The position numbers were made by a program, and so were the translations under genes. Shown here in pieces: positions 44,128-53,994 of a stretch of DNA of 64,000 nt (position 1 is the first letter of the stretch; each line of letters starts with the position of its first letter). The notes below the pieces were generated by a model, which saw only the letters and a program-made list of their open reading frames with translations, had not been told where the DNA came from and made no database searches. Where the stretch lies: assembly GCF_030817655.1 (NCBI RefSeq), contig NZ_JAUSZM010000003.1:8866001-8930000 (forward strand). Direction: 5' to 3'. Source of the stretch: Streptomyces sp. V4I2. Its GTDB lineage: Bacteria; Actinomycetota; Actinomycetes; Streptomycetales; Streptomycetaceae.

Positions 44128-45837
44128 ATGCCGCAAATGACGGAAGACCTGAAGAAGAGGGGAGGCCGGGAAGGTCCTTCGGACGTTTCCGGCCACTCAA
44201 CGGACCGAGTGGTGTTCGGCGTCGCCGCTGTCATCACTGTGGCCTTCGTGCTCTGGGGCGCGGTGGCGACGGACTCGCTGGAGAGCGCCTCCACGAAGAT
44301 GCTCAACAGCCTGATCCACAACGGCGGCTGGGCCTTCATGCTGGCGGCCTCGTGCTTCGTCGTCTTCGCGCTGTGGCTCGCGGTCAGCCGCTACGGCCGG
44401 ATCCACCTCGGCGCGGAGGGCGAGGAACCCGAGTTCCGCACGGTGTCCTGGGTCGCGATGATGTTCAGCGCCGGCATGGGCATCGGCCTGATGTTCTACG
44501 GCGTGAGCGAACCTCTCTCGCATTACACGACCCCACCGCCGGGCACCAGCCCAGCCGACTCCGCCGAACGGATGGAGACGGCGATGGCCACCACGCTGTT
44601 CCACTGGACGCTGCACCCCTGGGCGATCTACGCGGTGGTCGGTCTCGGTATCGCCTACAGCACCTTCCGCAAACGCCGGCGCCAGACCATCAGCGCGGTC
44701 TTCACACCGCTCATCGGCGAGAAGCACGCGAACGGCATCCCGGGCCGGGTGATCGACATCCTCGCGATCATCGCCACCGTCTTCGGATCCGCGGCCTCGC
44801 TGGGCCTGGGCGCGCTCCAGATCGGTTCCGGTTTCCAGGAGCTGGACTGGATGGACGACGTGAGTACCGGCCTGCTCGTCGCGATCATCGCCGTGCTGAC
44901 CCTGGCCTTCGTCGCCTCGGCGGTCTCCGGCATCGAGCGGGGCATCCAGTGGCTGTCCAACATCAACATGGTGCTCGCCCTCGTGCTCGCCCTCTTCGTG
45001 TTCGTCGCGGGCCCCACGATCATCGTTCTCGACCTGCTGCCCACCTCCGTCTTCTCCTACCTCGGTGACCTGCCGCAACTCGCCGGCCGCACCGAGGCCA
45101 GTGCCGGCGCGGGCGTCGCGGACTGGCTCGGCAGCTGGACCGTCTTCTACTGGGCGTGGTGGATCTCCTGGACGCCCTTCGTCGGCATGTTCATCGCCCG
45201 CATCAGCCGGGGCCGCACCATCCGGCAGTTCGTCGGCGGCGTCATCCTGGTGCCCAGCACCGTCAGCCTCGTCTGGTTCGCGGTCTTCGGCGGTACGGCG
45301 ATGAAGCTGAAGGAGGGCGGCGCGCTCGGCGGCGAGTCGACCCCCGAGGGACAGCTTTTCGGCGTCCTGCAGGAGTTCCCGATCGCGACCGTCACCAGCC
45401 TGCTCGTGATGATCCTCGTCGGCATCTTCTTCGTCTCCGGCGCCGACGCCGCGTCCATCGTGATGGGTACGCTCTCCCAGAAGGGCGCCCTGGAGCCGGG
45501 CCGACTGGTCGTGGTGTTCTGGGGTGTGGTGACCGGAGCGGTCGCCGCCATCATGCTGCTCGTCGGCAGCGGTCAGGGCGACGCGCTCACCGGGCTGCAG
45601 AACCTCACGATCCTGGCCGCCGCGCCCTTCGTGCTCGTGATGATCGGCATGTGCGTCGCCCTCATGCGCGATCTGCGCCAGGACCCGGTCATCGTGCGCG
45701 GCGAGATGGGCTCCGAGGCCGTCGAACTCGCCGTGATCGAGGGCCACAAGAGGTACGACGGCGAGTTCGAGATCAGGGTCGGCCCCGGGTCGGGCACCGA
45801 GAGGGTGGGCGACCCACTCGGCCACGACCACGGCTGA
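44128..45837 (+). CDS. BCCT-family betaine/carnitine/choline transporter
   Basis: A 569-aa inner-membrane transporter of the betaine-choline-carnitine family with 12 predicted helices. Family hallmarks are GMGIGLMFYGVSEPL in helix 3 and the tryptophan-rich WAWWISWTPFVGMFIARISR in helix 8, whose Trp residues form the quaternary-amine box. The C-terminal cytosolic tail is acidic and His-rich at the end. Uptake of glycine betaine or a related compatible solute in osmotic stress is likely, driven by sodium or protons. The ATG at 44128 is only about two bases from GGGGAAG; the in-frame ATG at 44137 may be the real start. It is monocistronic and convergent with the D-amino-acid oxidase. Confidence 0.93.
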   Translation: MPQMTEDLKKRGGREGPSDVSGHSTDRVVFGVAAVITVAFVLWGAVATDSLESASTKMLNSLIHNGGWAFMLAASCFVVFALWLAVSRYGRIHLGAEGEEPEFRTVSWVAMMFSAGMGIGLMFYGVSEPLSHYTTPPPGTSPADSAERMETAMATTLFHWTLHPWAIYAVVGLGIAYSTFRKRRRQTISAVFTPLIGEKHANGIPGRVIDILAIIATVFGSAASLGLGALQIGSGFQELDWMDDVSTGLLVAIIAVLTLAFVASAVSGIERGIQWLSNINMVLALVLALFVFVAGPTIIVLDLLPTSVFSYLGDLPQLAGRTEASAGAGVADWLGSWTVFYWAWWISWTPFVGMFIARISRGRTIRQFVGGVILVPSTVSLVWFAVFGGTAMKLKEGGALGGESTPEGQLFGVLQEFPIATVTSLLVMILVGIFFVSGADAASIVMGTLSQKGALEPGRLVVVFWGVVTGAVAAIMLLVGSGQGDALTGLQNLTILAAAPFVLVMIGMCVALMRDLRQDPVIVRGEMGSEAVELAVIEGHKRYDGEFEIRVGPGSGTERVGDPLGHDHG

Positions 45838-45857
45838 GCACGCTCGCGCAGAGGCTC

Positions 45858-46823
45858 TCAGGGGGCGGCCAGCCCGGCCGCCTCCTCCGCGCACCCCCAG
45901 GCCACGGTCACACCGCCACCGCCGTGACCGTAGTTGTGCACCAACACCCGTCCATCGGGCAGGAGTTCACGCTCCAGCCGGACCGCGTCCCGGGAGGGCC
46001 TGAGCCCCACCAGGTGCCCCAGCACGCGCGCCCCGGCGATCTCGGGCCGCAGCGCCGCACACCGCCGTACGATCGCCTCCGCCACCGCGGGATCGGGTTC
46101 GAGAGACCACTGGTCCTCGTCCGTGGTGCCGCCCAGCACGAGCCGGCCGGGCTGCGGGAAGAAGTACGCCGTCTCCCCGGCCGCGTTCGTGGAGACGAGC
46201 CAGGTGCGGATGCCGGGGTTCTCCACGACAACCAGCTGCCCGCGCACGGGACGCACGGAAGCGTCCGGCACCAGCTCGCGTGCGGCCAGTCCCGTGCAGT
46301 TGACCACGACGGGCGCGTCGACCTCCGCCAGGTCGGCCACCGCCAGGTCGGCCACCGTACGCGTCTCGATCACCCCGCCCGCGGCGAGGAAACGCTCCCG
46401 CAGCCACGGCAGATGAGTCGACATGTCGATGAGCGGGAGGCGGGCCCACATCCCCGTCCCGGCGTACTCCTCGGCCGTCGCGGCCCGCAGCCCCGGCAGC
46501 CGCGCGCCCGCCCAGGCCACGGCCTGGTCCAGGTCCGCCTCGCCCTGTACCCCTTCGACCATGCGTACGCCGGTCAGCTCGGGGGAGGCCGCCAGCTTCT
46601 CGTAGACGTCCAGCGAGCGCAGCGCCCACGTGCGGGCGAGCTCGACCGGCTCGATCGCGTACGGCCACCACAGCGCCCCGGCCACCGCCGAGGTGGTCCG
46701 CTCGACCGGATCCCGCGTCCACACCCGCACCCGCCGGCCGCGCTCGGCGAGCACGAGGGCCGTCGTCAGGCCGATGACACCGCCGCCGACCACGACGACG
46801 GCGTCCTGCCGTTCGCTTTCCAT
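45858..46823 (-). CDS. D-amino-acid oxidase
   Basis: A 321-aa FAD flavoprotein that oxidises D-amino acids to 2-oxoacids, ammonia and hydrogen peroxide. The FAD fold begins VVVVGGGVIGLTTALVLAER. The PROSITE-type DAO signature appears as VHNYGHGGGGVTVAWGCA near the C-terminus, and ALWWPY, GQLVVVE and YFFPQPGRLVLGG are typical. Length is slightly shorter than eukaryotic enzymes. TACTGT on the minus strand (46830-46835) lies six bases before the ATG at 46823, so the mRNA is leaderless. It is divergent from the uncharacterised 340-aa gene. It may recycle D-amino acids from peptidoglycan. Confidence 0.92.
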   Translation of the reverse strand: MESERQDAVVVVGGGVIGLTTALVLAERGRRVRVWTRDPVERTTSAVAGALWWPYAIEPVELARTWALRSLDVYEKLAASPELTGVRMVEGVQGEADLDQAVAWAGARLPGLRAATAEEYAGTGMWARLPLIDMSTHLPWLRERFLAAGGVIETRTVADLAVADLAEVDAPVVVNCTGLAARELVPDASVRPVRGQLVVVENPGIRTWLVSTNAAGETAYFFPQPGRLVLGGTTDEDQWSLEPDPAVAEAIVRRCAALRPEIAGARVLGHLVGLRPSRDAVRLERELLPDGRVLVHNYGHGGGGVTVAWGCAEEAAGLAAP

Positions 46824-46889
46824 CGGCGGACAGTAGCGGAATATGTCATGCCGTGCTCAGACAGAGCCCGCTCTGGGGATACTCACAGC

Positions 46890-47912
46890 ATGTCTGCCGA
46901 GTACGCGACCTTCGGCCTGGCACCGGCGATGCGTGCCGGTGAAGTCCTCGCCAACGGTGAATACCACATCCACCGGGACTTCGTGGACTTCATCGTCGAC
47001 GGACGCCCGCTCCTCTTCCAGCTCTCCGACCTCGACGCCGTCTCCCCGCTCGCCTCGGACATCCCGCCCGCGATCTTCACCGCCCAGGTCCGCAGCCTGC
47101 TCCGGGAGACGGACGCACCGCTGCCCGACGGCCGCTACGTCGTCTACGGCTGCCCCGACTGCGAGGACCTGGCCTGCGGCGCGGTCACCGCCGTGATCGA
47201 CCGGGACGACGACGACTACATCTGGCGGGACTTCGCCTGGCAGACCGACGAACACGCCGACCTGGAGCTCAACGGCTACCACGGCATCGGTCCGTTCCGC
47301 TTCCACGGCGCCGAGTACCGGGCGGCGCTGAGCTCACTCCTGGACACCTCCGCCGACACCCGCCGGCGCCGCGTGCTGCTGATCGGCGCCCGCGTCGCCC
47401 TCCTCGCCAAGCTCGCCGCCGCCCTGCGCACCATCGGCATCGGCGCCGACATCACCCGGGACGCGCAGGACGTCCCCGCCGACGAACTGCGCACCTACGG
47501 CGCCGTAGCCTTCGGCCGAGCGGTCACCGAGGAGGAACGTGCCTCCGTGCGCCACTCCTTCGAACGCGCGGGAGTCGACGTGGCCTACGTCGACGGCCTC
47601 GCCCCGATCGTCCCCCTCCTCGTCGCCCAGATCGAGAACGCCCTGGACCGCAGTCCCGTGGAACGGCGCCGCCTCACCCGCCTGGTGGCCGCGGACGGCG
47701 AGGCGGGCGTCGAGGTCACCTCCCCGTGCCGGGTCCGCCTCACCGCGTACCGCCTCGACCGCCTCTACCGCACCCACGCCCACGAGCTCTTCGACGGCAT
47801 CCTGGAACCGGGCCGCCACCGCATCGCCCTGGACACCAAAGCGGTCAAGGGGGAGTCCTTCGTGGTGGCGCGCACCTCGGGGAGTGTGCTGGTGGAGGCG
47901 ATGGCGCACTGA
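46890..47912 (+). CDS. Uncharacterised 340-aa protein with CPDCEDLAC motif
   Basis: I do not recognise a named family. The first 150 residues are beta-rich and contain GEYHIHRDFVDFIVDGRPL, then CPDCEDLACG (three cysteines, possible metal or disulfide site) and a very acidic DRDDDDYIW segment with many aromatic residues. The second half starts near RRRRVLLIGARVALLAKLAA, which looks like a Rossmann-type strand-turn-helix, and ends in an all-beta region. There is no signal peptide or membrane helix. GATACT (46878-46883) sits six bases before the ATG, so the mRNA is probably leaderless. It is divergent from D-amino-acid oxidase and 49 bases upstream of an ABC-F gene on the same strand. Confidence 0.78.
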   Translation: MSAEYATFGLAPAMRAGEVLANGEYHIHRDFVDFIVDGRPLLFQLSDLDAVSPLASDIPPAIFTAQVRSLLRETDAPLPDGRYVVYGCPDCEDLACGAVTAVIDRDDDDYIWRDFAWQTDEHADLELNGYHGIGPFRFHGAEYRAALSSLLDTSADTRRRRVLLIGARVALLAKLAAALRTIGIGADITRDAQDVPADELRTYGAVAFGRAVTEEERASVRHSFERAGVDVAYVDGLAPIVPLLVAQIENALDRSPVERRRLTRLVAADGEAGVEVTSPCRVRLTAYRLDRLYRTHAHELFDGILEPGRHRIALDTKAVKGESFVVARTSGSVLVEAMAH

Positions 47913-47961
47913 AAAACCCGGACGCGGGCCGCCGCGCCGGGCCACTATCATCGGCGGTCTG

Positions 47962-49602
47962 ATGACTGCCACCCTCGTCGCCAAGAATCTCGCCGCCGGC
48001 CACGGCGACCGCCCCCTGTTCTCCGGGCTCGACCTCGTCGTCGCGCCCGGAGACGTCATCGGGCTGGTCGGAGCCAACGGCGCGGGCAAGTCCACGCTGC
48101 TCACGCTGCTCGCCGGCCTCACCGCCCCGGAGGAGGGCGAGCTGCGGCTGTCCCCGCCGACGGCGACCGTCGGCCATCTGCCGCAGGAGCCGGAGCGACG
48201 GCCCGGCGAGTCCGTCCGGGACTTCCTCGCCCGCCGCACCGGCGTCGCCGAGGCCCAGCGCACGATGGACGAGGCCACCCAGGCCCTGGTCGACGGCGCA
48301 CCGGGCGCCGACGACGCCTACGCGACGAGCCTGGAGCGCTGGCTCGACCTCGGCGGCGCCGACCTGGACGAGCGGGCGGAAGAGGTCGCCGACTCGCTCG
48401 GCCTGGCGGTCGACCTGGACCAGCCGATGACCTCGCTGTCGGGCGGCCAGGCGGCCCGGGCCGGCCTCGCCTCCCTGCTCCTGTCCCGGTACGACGTCTT
48501 CCTCCTCGACGAGCCGACGAACGACCTCGACCTGGACGGCCTGGAGCGCCTCGAACGCTTCGTGAGCGGCCTGCGCGCCGGCACGGTCGTCGTCAGCCAC
48601 GACCGCGAGTTCCTCACCCGCACGGTCACCAAGGTCCTCGAACTCGACCTCGCCCAGCAGCAGATCACCCTCTACGGCGGCGGCTACGAGGCCTACCTGG
48701 AGGAGCGGGAGGTCGCCCGCCGGCACGCCCGCGGCGACTTCGAGGAGTACGCCGACAAGAAGGCCGCCCTCCAGGAGCGGGCCCAGACCCAGCGCTCCTG
48801 GATGGACAAGGGCGTGAAGAACGCGCGCCGCAAGGCGGCCAACGACAACGACAAGATCGGCCGCAAGTTCCGCAGCGAGGCCAGCGAGAAGCAGGCCGCC
48901 AAGGCCCGCCAGACCCAGCGCATGATCGAACGCCTCGACGTCGTCGAGGAGCCCCGCAAGGAGTGGGACCTGCGCATGGAGATCGCGTCCGCCCCGCGCT
49001 CGGGCGCGGTCGTCGCGACCCTGCGGGACGCCGAGGTCCGGCGCGGCGACTTCGTGCTCGGCCCGGTGTCCCTCCAGATCGACTGGGCGGACCGGGTGGC
49101 GGTGACGGGAGCGAACGGCGCGGGCAAGTCGACGCTCCTCGCCGTCCTCCTGGGCCGCCTCCAGCCGGACGCGGGCAGCGCCTCACTCGGCTCGGGCGTC
49201 CTGATCGGCGAGGTCGACCAGGCCCGCAAGCTGTTCCACGGCCCGGAAGCCCTGCTGGACGCCTTCGGCGCGGCCGTCCCGGACACCGAACCGGCCGAGG
49301 TCCGCACCCTCCTGGCCAAGTTCGGCCTCAAGGCGGACCACGTCCTGCGCCCGGCCGCCACGCTCTCCCCGGGCGAACGCACCAGGGCCGCGCTGGCCCT
49401 GCTCCAGGGCCGGGGGGTGAACCTCCTGGTCCTCGACGAGCCGACCAACCACCTGGACCTGCCGGCCATCGAACAACTGGAGTCGGCGCTGGACGCCTAC
49501 GAGGGCACACTTCTCCTGGTCACCCACGACCGGCGGATGCTGGACGCGGTCCACGTGAGCCGCCGCCTGGAGGTGGCGGACGGCAAGGTGACCGAGCGCT
49601 AA
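47962..49602 (+). CDS. ABC-F-family ATPase (second in window)
   Basis: A 546-aa soluble ABC-F protein with two nucleotide-binding domains. Walker A is GANGAGKSTLLTL in the first and GANGAGKSTLLAV in the second. Signature/Walker B pairs are LSGGQAARAGL/FLLDEPTNDLD and LSPGERTRAAL/LVLDEPTNHLD. Signature 2 has Pro for the usual Gly. The linker between domains (about 240-320) is long and very basic, as in translation-factor-like ABC-Fs. TATCAT at 47946-47951 lies ten bases before the ATG. Unlike the 22-kb ABC-F gene it lacks a long leader, so a housekeeping role (EttA/Uup-like) is more likely than inducible resistance. Its stop shares bases with the convergent gene (CTAA). Confidence 0.92.
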   Translation: MTATLVAKNLAAGHGDRPLFSGLDLVVAPGDVIGLVGANGAGKSTLLTLLAGLTAPEEGELRLSPPTATVGHLPQEPERRPGESVRDFLARRTGVAEAQRTMDEATQALVDGAPGADDAYATSLERWLDLGGADLDERAEEVADSLGLAVDLDQPMTSLSGGQAARAGLASLLLSRYDVFLLDEPTNDLDLDGLERLERFVSGLRAGTVVVSHDREFLTRTVTKVLELDLAQQQITLYGGGYEAYLEEREVARRHARGDFEEYADKKAALQERAQTQRSWMDKGVKNARRKAANDNDKIGRKFRSEASEKQAAKARQTQRMIERLDVVEEPRKEWDLRMEIASAPRSGAVVATLRDAEVRRGDFVLGPVSLQIDWADRVAVTGANGAGKSTLLAVLLGRLQPDAGSASLGSGVLIGEVDQARKLFHGPEALLDAFGAAVPDTEPAEVRTLLAKFGLKADHVLRPAATLSPGERTRAALALLQGRGVNLLVLDEPTNHLDLPAIEQLESALDAYEGTLLLVTHDRRMLDAVHVSRRLEVADGKVTER

Positions 49603-50156
49603 CGTGAGGTGAGACGCCGCGCCAGGCCCGGATAGTCGACCACGCAGCCGTCCTCGTCGAACTCCAGGTCGCTGCGGAAGTCGCCGGAGGCGAAGCGCAC
49701 CCGTCCCTGGCCGAGGTGCGTGTAGGTCTGCCGGGACGGCTCCACGGTCAGCTCGGGGACCCGCACCCACGCCATCAGGAACTCGCGCTCCCCGGGCTCT
49801 CGATGAAGGCCGTGCCGCAGCACCGGCATGGTGTTGGTGAGCGGGCACAGCCCGAGGTCGCAGTCGAGGGCGCCGTCGACCTGGGGGATCCGCTCGCCGT
49901 TCATGGTCCAGTGGCCCCCGTCGTCGCGGCGCAGGTCGAGGAAGCGGGTGCCGTGCGGCGTGGCGGCCTCCACCAGCAGACGGCGGGTGACGAAGCCGTC
50001 GGCCGTGTCGAGCGCGTACGAGATCCAGTGCGTCTCGGGCACGGTGCCGACCGCCCGGCCACGGGCCCGCAGCACCTTTTCGTCGAGGTCGACCCAGGCC
50101 GTCTCGTAGCCCCCGCTTTCGGACACGTCCCAGGTGAGCACACGTGAGGTCCGCAT
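49599..50156 (-). CDS. Putative glycolipid-binding-domain protein (DUF1089)
   Basis: A 185-aa protein with the putative glycolipid-binding fold (DUF1089). It is built of antiparallel strands with the markers LTWDVSESGGYETAWVDLDE, the WTMNGERIPQVDGALDCDLG segment and LCPLTNTMPVLRHGL, ending with RFASGDF and a VVDYPGLA tail. The family is known mainly from structural genomics, and glycolipid binding is suggested from structure. There is no signal peptide. The ATG at 50156 is preceded by a long hairpin that ends the Tex transcript. It overlaps the convergent ABC-F stop codon. Confidence 0.82.
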   Translation of the reverse strand: MRTSRVLTWDVSESGGYETAWVDLDEKVLRARGRAVGTVPETHWISYALDTADGFVTRRLLVEAATPHGTRFLDLRRDDGGHWTMNGERIPQVDGALDCDLGLCPLTNTMPVLRHGLHREPGEREFLMAWVRVPELTVEPSRQTYTHLGQGRVRFASGDFRSDLEFDEDGCVVDYPGLARRLTSR

Positions 50157-50176
50157 GGCGCCACCCTACGGACGAA

Positions 50177-50218
50177 CCGGCCCGGACTCTCCGTGGCATA
50201 CCGGAGAATCCGGGCCGG
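50177..50218 (-). terminator. Terminator of the tex gene
   Basis: The outer arms CCGGCCCGGA (50177-50186) and TCCGGGCCGG (50209-50218) pair perfectly. Inner arms CTCTCCG and CGGAGAA extend the stem through one mismatch around an eight-base loop. It lies 21 bases after the tex stop on the minus strand. Confidence 0.8.
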
Positions 50219-50238
50219 ACCGCTCGGACGCCGCCTTG

Positions 50239-52623
50239 TCAGCGCCTGCCCTTCTTCGGGTCGACGAGACCCGCCTTGCGCAGGGCGTCGGCCATCGCGC
50301 TGTTGGAAGGCGGCGGAGCCTGACGCGAGGCACCGCCACCGCCACCACTGCCGCCGCCCCGGTTCTGCCGCTGCTGCGGCGGACGTCCGCCCCGCTGCCG
50401 GCGCTCGCCGCCGCCCGAGGCGGGCTGCCGGTCCTGCGGTGCCGCCTCGTCGTCGAGGCGCAGCGTCAGCGAGATCCGCTTGCGCGGGATGTCGATGTCC
50501 AGCACCTTCACCTTGACGATGTCGCCCGGCTTCACCACGTCCCGCGGGTCCTTGACGAACGTCTTCGACATCGCGGACACGTGCACCAGGCCGTCCTGGT
50601 GGACGCCGACGTCGACGAACGCCCCGAAGGCCGCCACGTTCGTGACCACCCCCTCCAGGATCATCCCGGAGGACAGGTCGCCGATCTTCTCGACGCCCTC
50701 CTTGAAGGTGGCCGTCTTGAACGCGGGCCGCGGGTCGCGCCCCGGCTTCTCCAGCTCCTTGAGGATGTCGGTCACCGTCGGCAGACCGAAGGTCTCGTTG
50801 ACGAAGTCCTGCGGATTCAGGGAGCGCAGCACACCGGTGTTGCCGACGAGCGAGGCCACCTCCTGCCCGGCGGTCTTCACCATCCGCCGTACGACGGGAT
50901 ACGCCTCCGGGTGCACGCTGGACGCGTCCAGCGGGTCGTCGCCCTCGCGGATCCTGAGGAAGCCCGCGCACTGCTCGTACGCCTTGGGGCCCAGCCGCGC
51001 CACGCCCTTGAGCTGCGCGCGGGACTTGAACGGCCCGTTCGCGTCGCGGTGCGCCACGATGTTCTCGGCGAGCCCCGAGGAGATGCCGGAGACCCGGGCG
51101 AGCAGCGGTGCCGAGGCGGTGTTCACGTCGACCCCCACGCCGTTCACGCAGTCCTCCACCACCGCGTCCAGCGAACGCGACAGCTTCACCTCGGACAGGT
51201 CGTGCTGGTACTGGCCGACCCCGATCGACTTCGGGTCGATCTTCACCAGCTCGGCCAGCGGGTCCTGGAGCCGGCGCGCGATCGACACGGCGCCGCGCAG
51301 CGACACGTCCATGTCGGGCAGCTCCTGGGAGGCGAACGCGGAGGCCGAGTACACGGAGGCGCCCGCCTCCGACACCATCACCTTGGTGAGGTTCAACTCC
51401 GGATGCTTGGCGATCAGTTCACCGGCGAGCTTGTCGGTCTCCCGGGACGCCGTGCCGTTGCCGATCGAGACCAGCTCGACCGCGTGCTCCTTCGCGAGGC
51501 GGGCCAGCTTGGCGATCGCCTCGTCCCACCTGTTCGCCGGGACATGCGGGTAAATGACGTCCGTCGCCACCACCTTGCCGGTCGCGTCGACCACGGCGAC
51601 CTTGACGCCCGTACGGAACCCGGGGTCCAGCCCCAGCGTCGCGCGGGTGCCGGCCGGGGCGGCGAGCAGCAGGTCGCGCAGGTTCGCCGCGAACACGTTG
51701 ACGGCCTCGTCCTCGGCGGCCGTCCGCAGCCGCAGCCTGAGGTCAAGGCCGAGATGCACGAGGAGACGGGTGCGCCAGGCCCAGCGGACCGTGTCCTGCA
51801 GCCACTTGTCGCCCGGTCGGCCCCGGTCGGTGATCCCGAACCGGTGCGCCACCATCCCCTCGTACGACGAAGGGCCCTCCGTCGGCTCCTCCGGCTCCAG
51901 GACGAGGTCGAGGACGTCCTCCTTCTCGCCGCGCAGCATCGCCAGGATGCGGTGCGAGGGCAGTGCGGTGAACGGTTCGGCGAAGTCGAAGTAGTCGGAG
52001 AACTTGGCGCCCGCCTCCTCCTTGCCCTCCCGCACCTTGGCGACCAGCCGTCCGCGCACCCACATGCGCTCGCGCAGCTCACCGATCAGGTCGGCGTCCT
52101 CCGAGAACCGTTCGGTGAGGATCGCCCGGGCGCCGTCGAGAGCCGCCTGCGGATCGGCGACACCCTTGTCGGCGTCGACGAACGCGGCGGCCGCGGCGAG
52201 GGGCTCCACGCCCGGGTCACCGAGCAGCCCCTGCGCCAGCGGCTCGAGACCGGCCTCGCGGGCGATCTGCGCCTTGGTGCGCCGCTTCGGCTTGAACGGC
52301 AGGTAGATGTCCTCCAGCCGCGCCTTGGTCTCGGCGCCGCGGATCTGCGCCTCGAGCTCGGGCGTCAGCTTGTCCTGCTCGCGCACCGACTCCAGGATCG
52401 CCGTCCGCCGCTCCTCCAGCTCCCGCAGATAGCGCAGCCGCTCCTCGAGCGTGCGCAGCTGCGCGTCGTCGAGCATCTCGGTCGCTTCCTTGCGGTAGCG
52501 GGCGATGAAGGGCACCGTCGAACCGCCGTCGAGCAGTTCCACGGCAGCCCTGACCTGCCGCTCCCGTACGCCGAGTTCCTCGGCGATCCTGCCTTCGATG
52601 GACCCTACGAGGGGTGTCGTCAC
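50239..52623 (-). CDS. tex: Tex-family RNA-binding transcription factor
   Basis: A 794-aa Tex protein: N-terminal helical core, YqgF/RuvC-like nuclease-fold domain (about 320-460, with [17 protein letters not shown]), helix-hairpin-helix repeats (about 480-570, with [15 protein letters not shown] and [10 protein letters not shown]), and an S1 RNA-binding domain at about 650-720 ([20 protein letters not shown]). The tail is a Gly/Arg/Gln-rich low-complexity region with KKGRR at the end. Tex proteins act on transcription and RNA stability and are conserved in bacteria. The GTG at 52623 is chosen because the family begins with the [11 protein letters not shown] segment just after it. It is monocistronic, with a strong terminator. 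Confidence 0.93.
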   Translation of the reverse strand: MTTPLVGSIEGRIAEELGVRERQVRAAVELLDGGSTVPFIARYRKEATEMLDDAQLRTLEERLRYLRELEERRTAILESVREQDKLTPELEAQIRGAETKARLEDIYLPFKPKRRTKAQIAREAGLEPLAQGLLGDPGVEPLAAAAAFVDADKGVADPQAALDGARAILTERFSEDADLIGELRERMWVRGRLVAKVREGKEEAGAKFSDYFDFAEPFTALPSHRILAMLRGEKEDVLDLVLEPEEPTEGPSSYEGMVAHRFGITDRGRPGDKWLQDTVRWAWRTRLLVHLGLDLRLRLRTAAEDEAVNVFAANLRDLLLAAPAGTRATLGLDPGFRTGVKVAVVDATGKVVATDVIYPHVPANRWDEAIAKLARLAKEHAVELVSIGNGTASRETDKLAGELIAKHPELNLTKVMVSEAGASVYSASAFASQELPDMDVSLRGAVSIARRLQDPLAELVKIDPKSIGVGQYQHDLSEVKLSRSLDAVVEDCVNGVGVDVNTASAPLLARVSGISSGLAENIVAHRDANGPFKSRAQLKGVARLGPKAYEQCAGFLRIREGDDPLDASSVHPEAYPVVRRMVKTAGQEVASLVGNTGVLRSLNPQDFVNETFGLPTVTDILKELEKPGRDPRPAFKTATFKEGVEKIGDLSSGMILEGVVTNVAAFGAFVDVGVHQDGLVHVSAMSKTFVKDPRDVVKPGDIVKVKVLDIDIPRKRISLTLRLDDEAAPQDRQPASGGGERRQRGGRPPQQRQNRGGGSGGGGGASRQAPPPSNSAMADALRKAGLVDPKKGRR

Positions 52624-52719
52624 GATGCCGTACCGCCTTCTCCACTGAGGTTGCGCGGCAATTGTGGCAGGTGGCACCGACAGTCGGGGTCCAGGGCGGA
52701 ATCCCGGCGGGCCGGGCGG

Positions 52720-52851
52720 TCAGACCCTGCGGCTGCGCGTCGAACTCGAGGCGCCTCCGAAGAGCCGGGCCAGTGCCCGGAAGGGCAGCGTCACGACGGT
52801 GGCGATGGCCCCACCGATCTGGCGCAGTACGTCTGCGATCGCACGGAACAC
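52720..52851 (-). CDS. LPFR-motif small protein (43 aa)
   Basis: A 43-residue basic, amphipathic peptide beginning MFRAIADVLRQIGGAIATVV, followed by TLPFRALARLFGGASS and an Arg-rich end. The LPFR motif defines a family of tiny proteins common in streptomycetes, function unknown. The GTG at 52851 follows AAAGGGGA with six-base spacing, a convincing ribosome site. The gene lies between tex (same strand, downstream) and the divergent GlxA-type regulator. Because it is short it is easily missed. Confidence 0.75.
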   Translation of the reverse strand: MFRAIADVLRQIGGAIATVVTLPFRALARLFGGASSSTRSRRV

Positions 52852-53034
52852 GTCATTCCCCTTTCGACTCCCGGCCACTGCGGCCGGGATCACCGAGTAC
52901 CTCGGCGATCGCGGGCCATGCTCACCGTCCCAGCGGTCCCGGCAGCCCGCCCGGCGGCCATGGCAGGCCGCATGGCAGAAAAGGTGGGGTACTCGTCATT
53001 GCCGCCACGCCGCCCTCGGCGAAGAATCGGCCCC

Positions 53035-53994
53035 ATGCCGCAGCGATCCGTTCTCGTCGTCCTCTTCGACGGCGTCCAGAGCCTGGACGTCTCCGGCCCC
53101 GTCGAGGTCTTCGCCGGGGCCGAGAAGCACACCCCGGGCACGTACCGCGTGCGCACGGCCTCCCTGGACGGCGCTCCCGTGCGCACCTCCAGCGGCCTGA
53201 CCCTGGTACCGGACGCGACCCTCGCCGACACACCGGGCCCGCACACCCTCCTCGTCCCGGGCGGCCAGGGCACCCGGACCCCCGACCCGCGGCTGACCGG
53301 ATGGCTGCGCGAGCACGGCCCCCGAGCGCGGCGCCTCGTCTCCGTGTGCACCGGCGCGATCCTGCTCGCCGAGGCGGGCCTGCTGGACGGCCGCCGCGCC
53401 ACTACCCACTGGGCGTACTGCGACAGACTCGCCCGCGACCACCCCGCCATCGACGTCGACCCGGCCCCCATCTACATACGGGACGGGCAGGTCTCCACCT
53501 CGGCGGGCGTCACCTCGGGCATCGACCTGGCCCTGGCCCTCGTCGAGGAGGACCTGGACCGGGAAGCGGCGCTCACCGTCGCCCGCCACCTGGTCGTCTT
53601 CCTGCGCAGGCCCGGAAACCAGGCCCAGTTCAGCGCCCAGCTGGCTGCCCAGACCGCTCAGCGCGAACCGCTGCGGGAGGTCCAGCAGTGGATCACCGAG
53701 CATCCCGCCGGAGACCTGAGCGTCGAGTCGCTCGCCGAACGCGCCCGGCTGTCACCCCGCCACTTCGCCCGCGCCTTCCGCACCGAGACCGGCATGACAC
53801 CCGGCCGCTACGTCGACCGGGTCCGCCTCGAACACGCCCGCCGCCTCCTGGAGGACACCGGCGACGGAGTCGAGGAGATCTCCCGCGCCAGCGGCTACGG
53901 CACCCCCGAGGCCATGCGCCGCGCCTTCCTCAAGACGCTCGGCGCGGCCCCGGCCGAGTACCGCCGCCGGTTCCGCCCCGCACCCGCCCGCTGA
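53035..53994 (+). CDS. GlxA-type transcriptional regulator (DJ-1/PfpI + AraC HTH)
   Basis: A 319-aa regulator combining an N-terminal DJ-1/PfpI amidotransferase-like domain (1-185) and a C-terminal AraC double helix-turn-helix (about 215-315, LSVESLAERARLSPRHFARA and the second HTH ending ASGYGTPEAMRRAF). The nucleophile-elbow Cys is retained in SVCTGAILLAEAG, so a ligand or redox role is possible. The final residues RPAPAR and the stop codon lie in the first unit of a minisatellite. AAGAAT eight bases before the ATG suggests a leaderless mRNA. It is directly upstream of another DJ-1/PfpI gene on the same strand, probably its target. Confidence 0.92.
   Translation: MPQRSVLVVLFDGVQSLDVSGPVEVFAGAEKHTPGTYRVRTASLDGAPVRTSSGLTLVPDATLADTPGPHTLLVPGGQGTRTPDPRLTGWLREHGPRARRLVSVCTGAILLAEAGLLDGRRATTHWAYCDRLARDHPAIDVDPAPIYIRDGQVSTSAGVTSGIDLALALVEEDLDREAALTVARHLVVFLRRPGNQAQFSAQLAAQTAQREPLREVQQWITEHPAGDLSVESLAERARLSPRHFARAFRTETGMTPGRYVDRVRLEHARRLLEDTGDGVEEISRASGYGTPEAMRRAFLKTLGAAPAEYRRRFRPAPAR

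Noticed and set aside
50134-53994. A 1286-codon open frame covering the GlxA regulator and the antisense of tex
   Set aside because: Only the last 319 codons match protein families. The rest is opposite a complete Tex protein.
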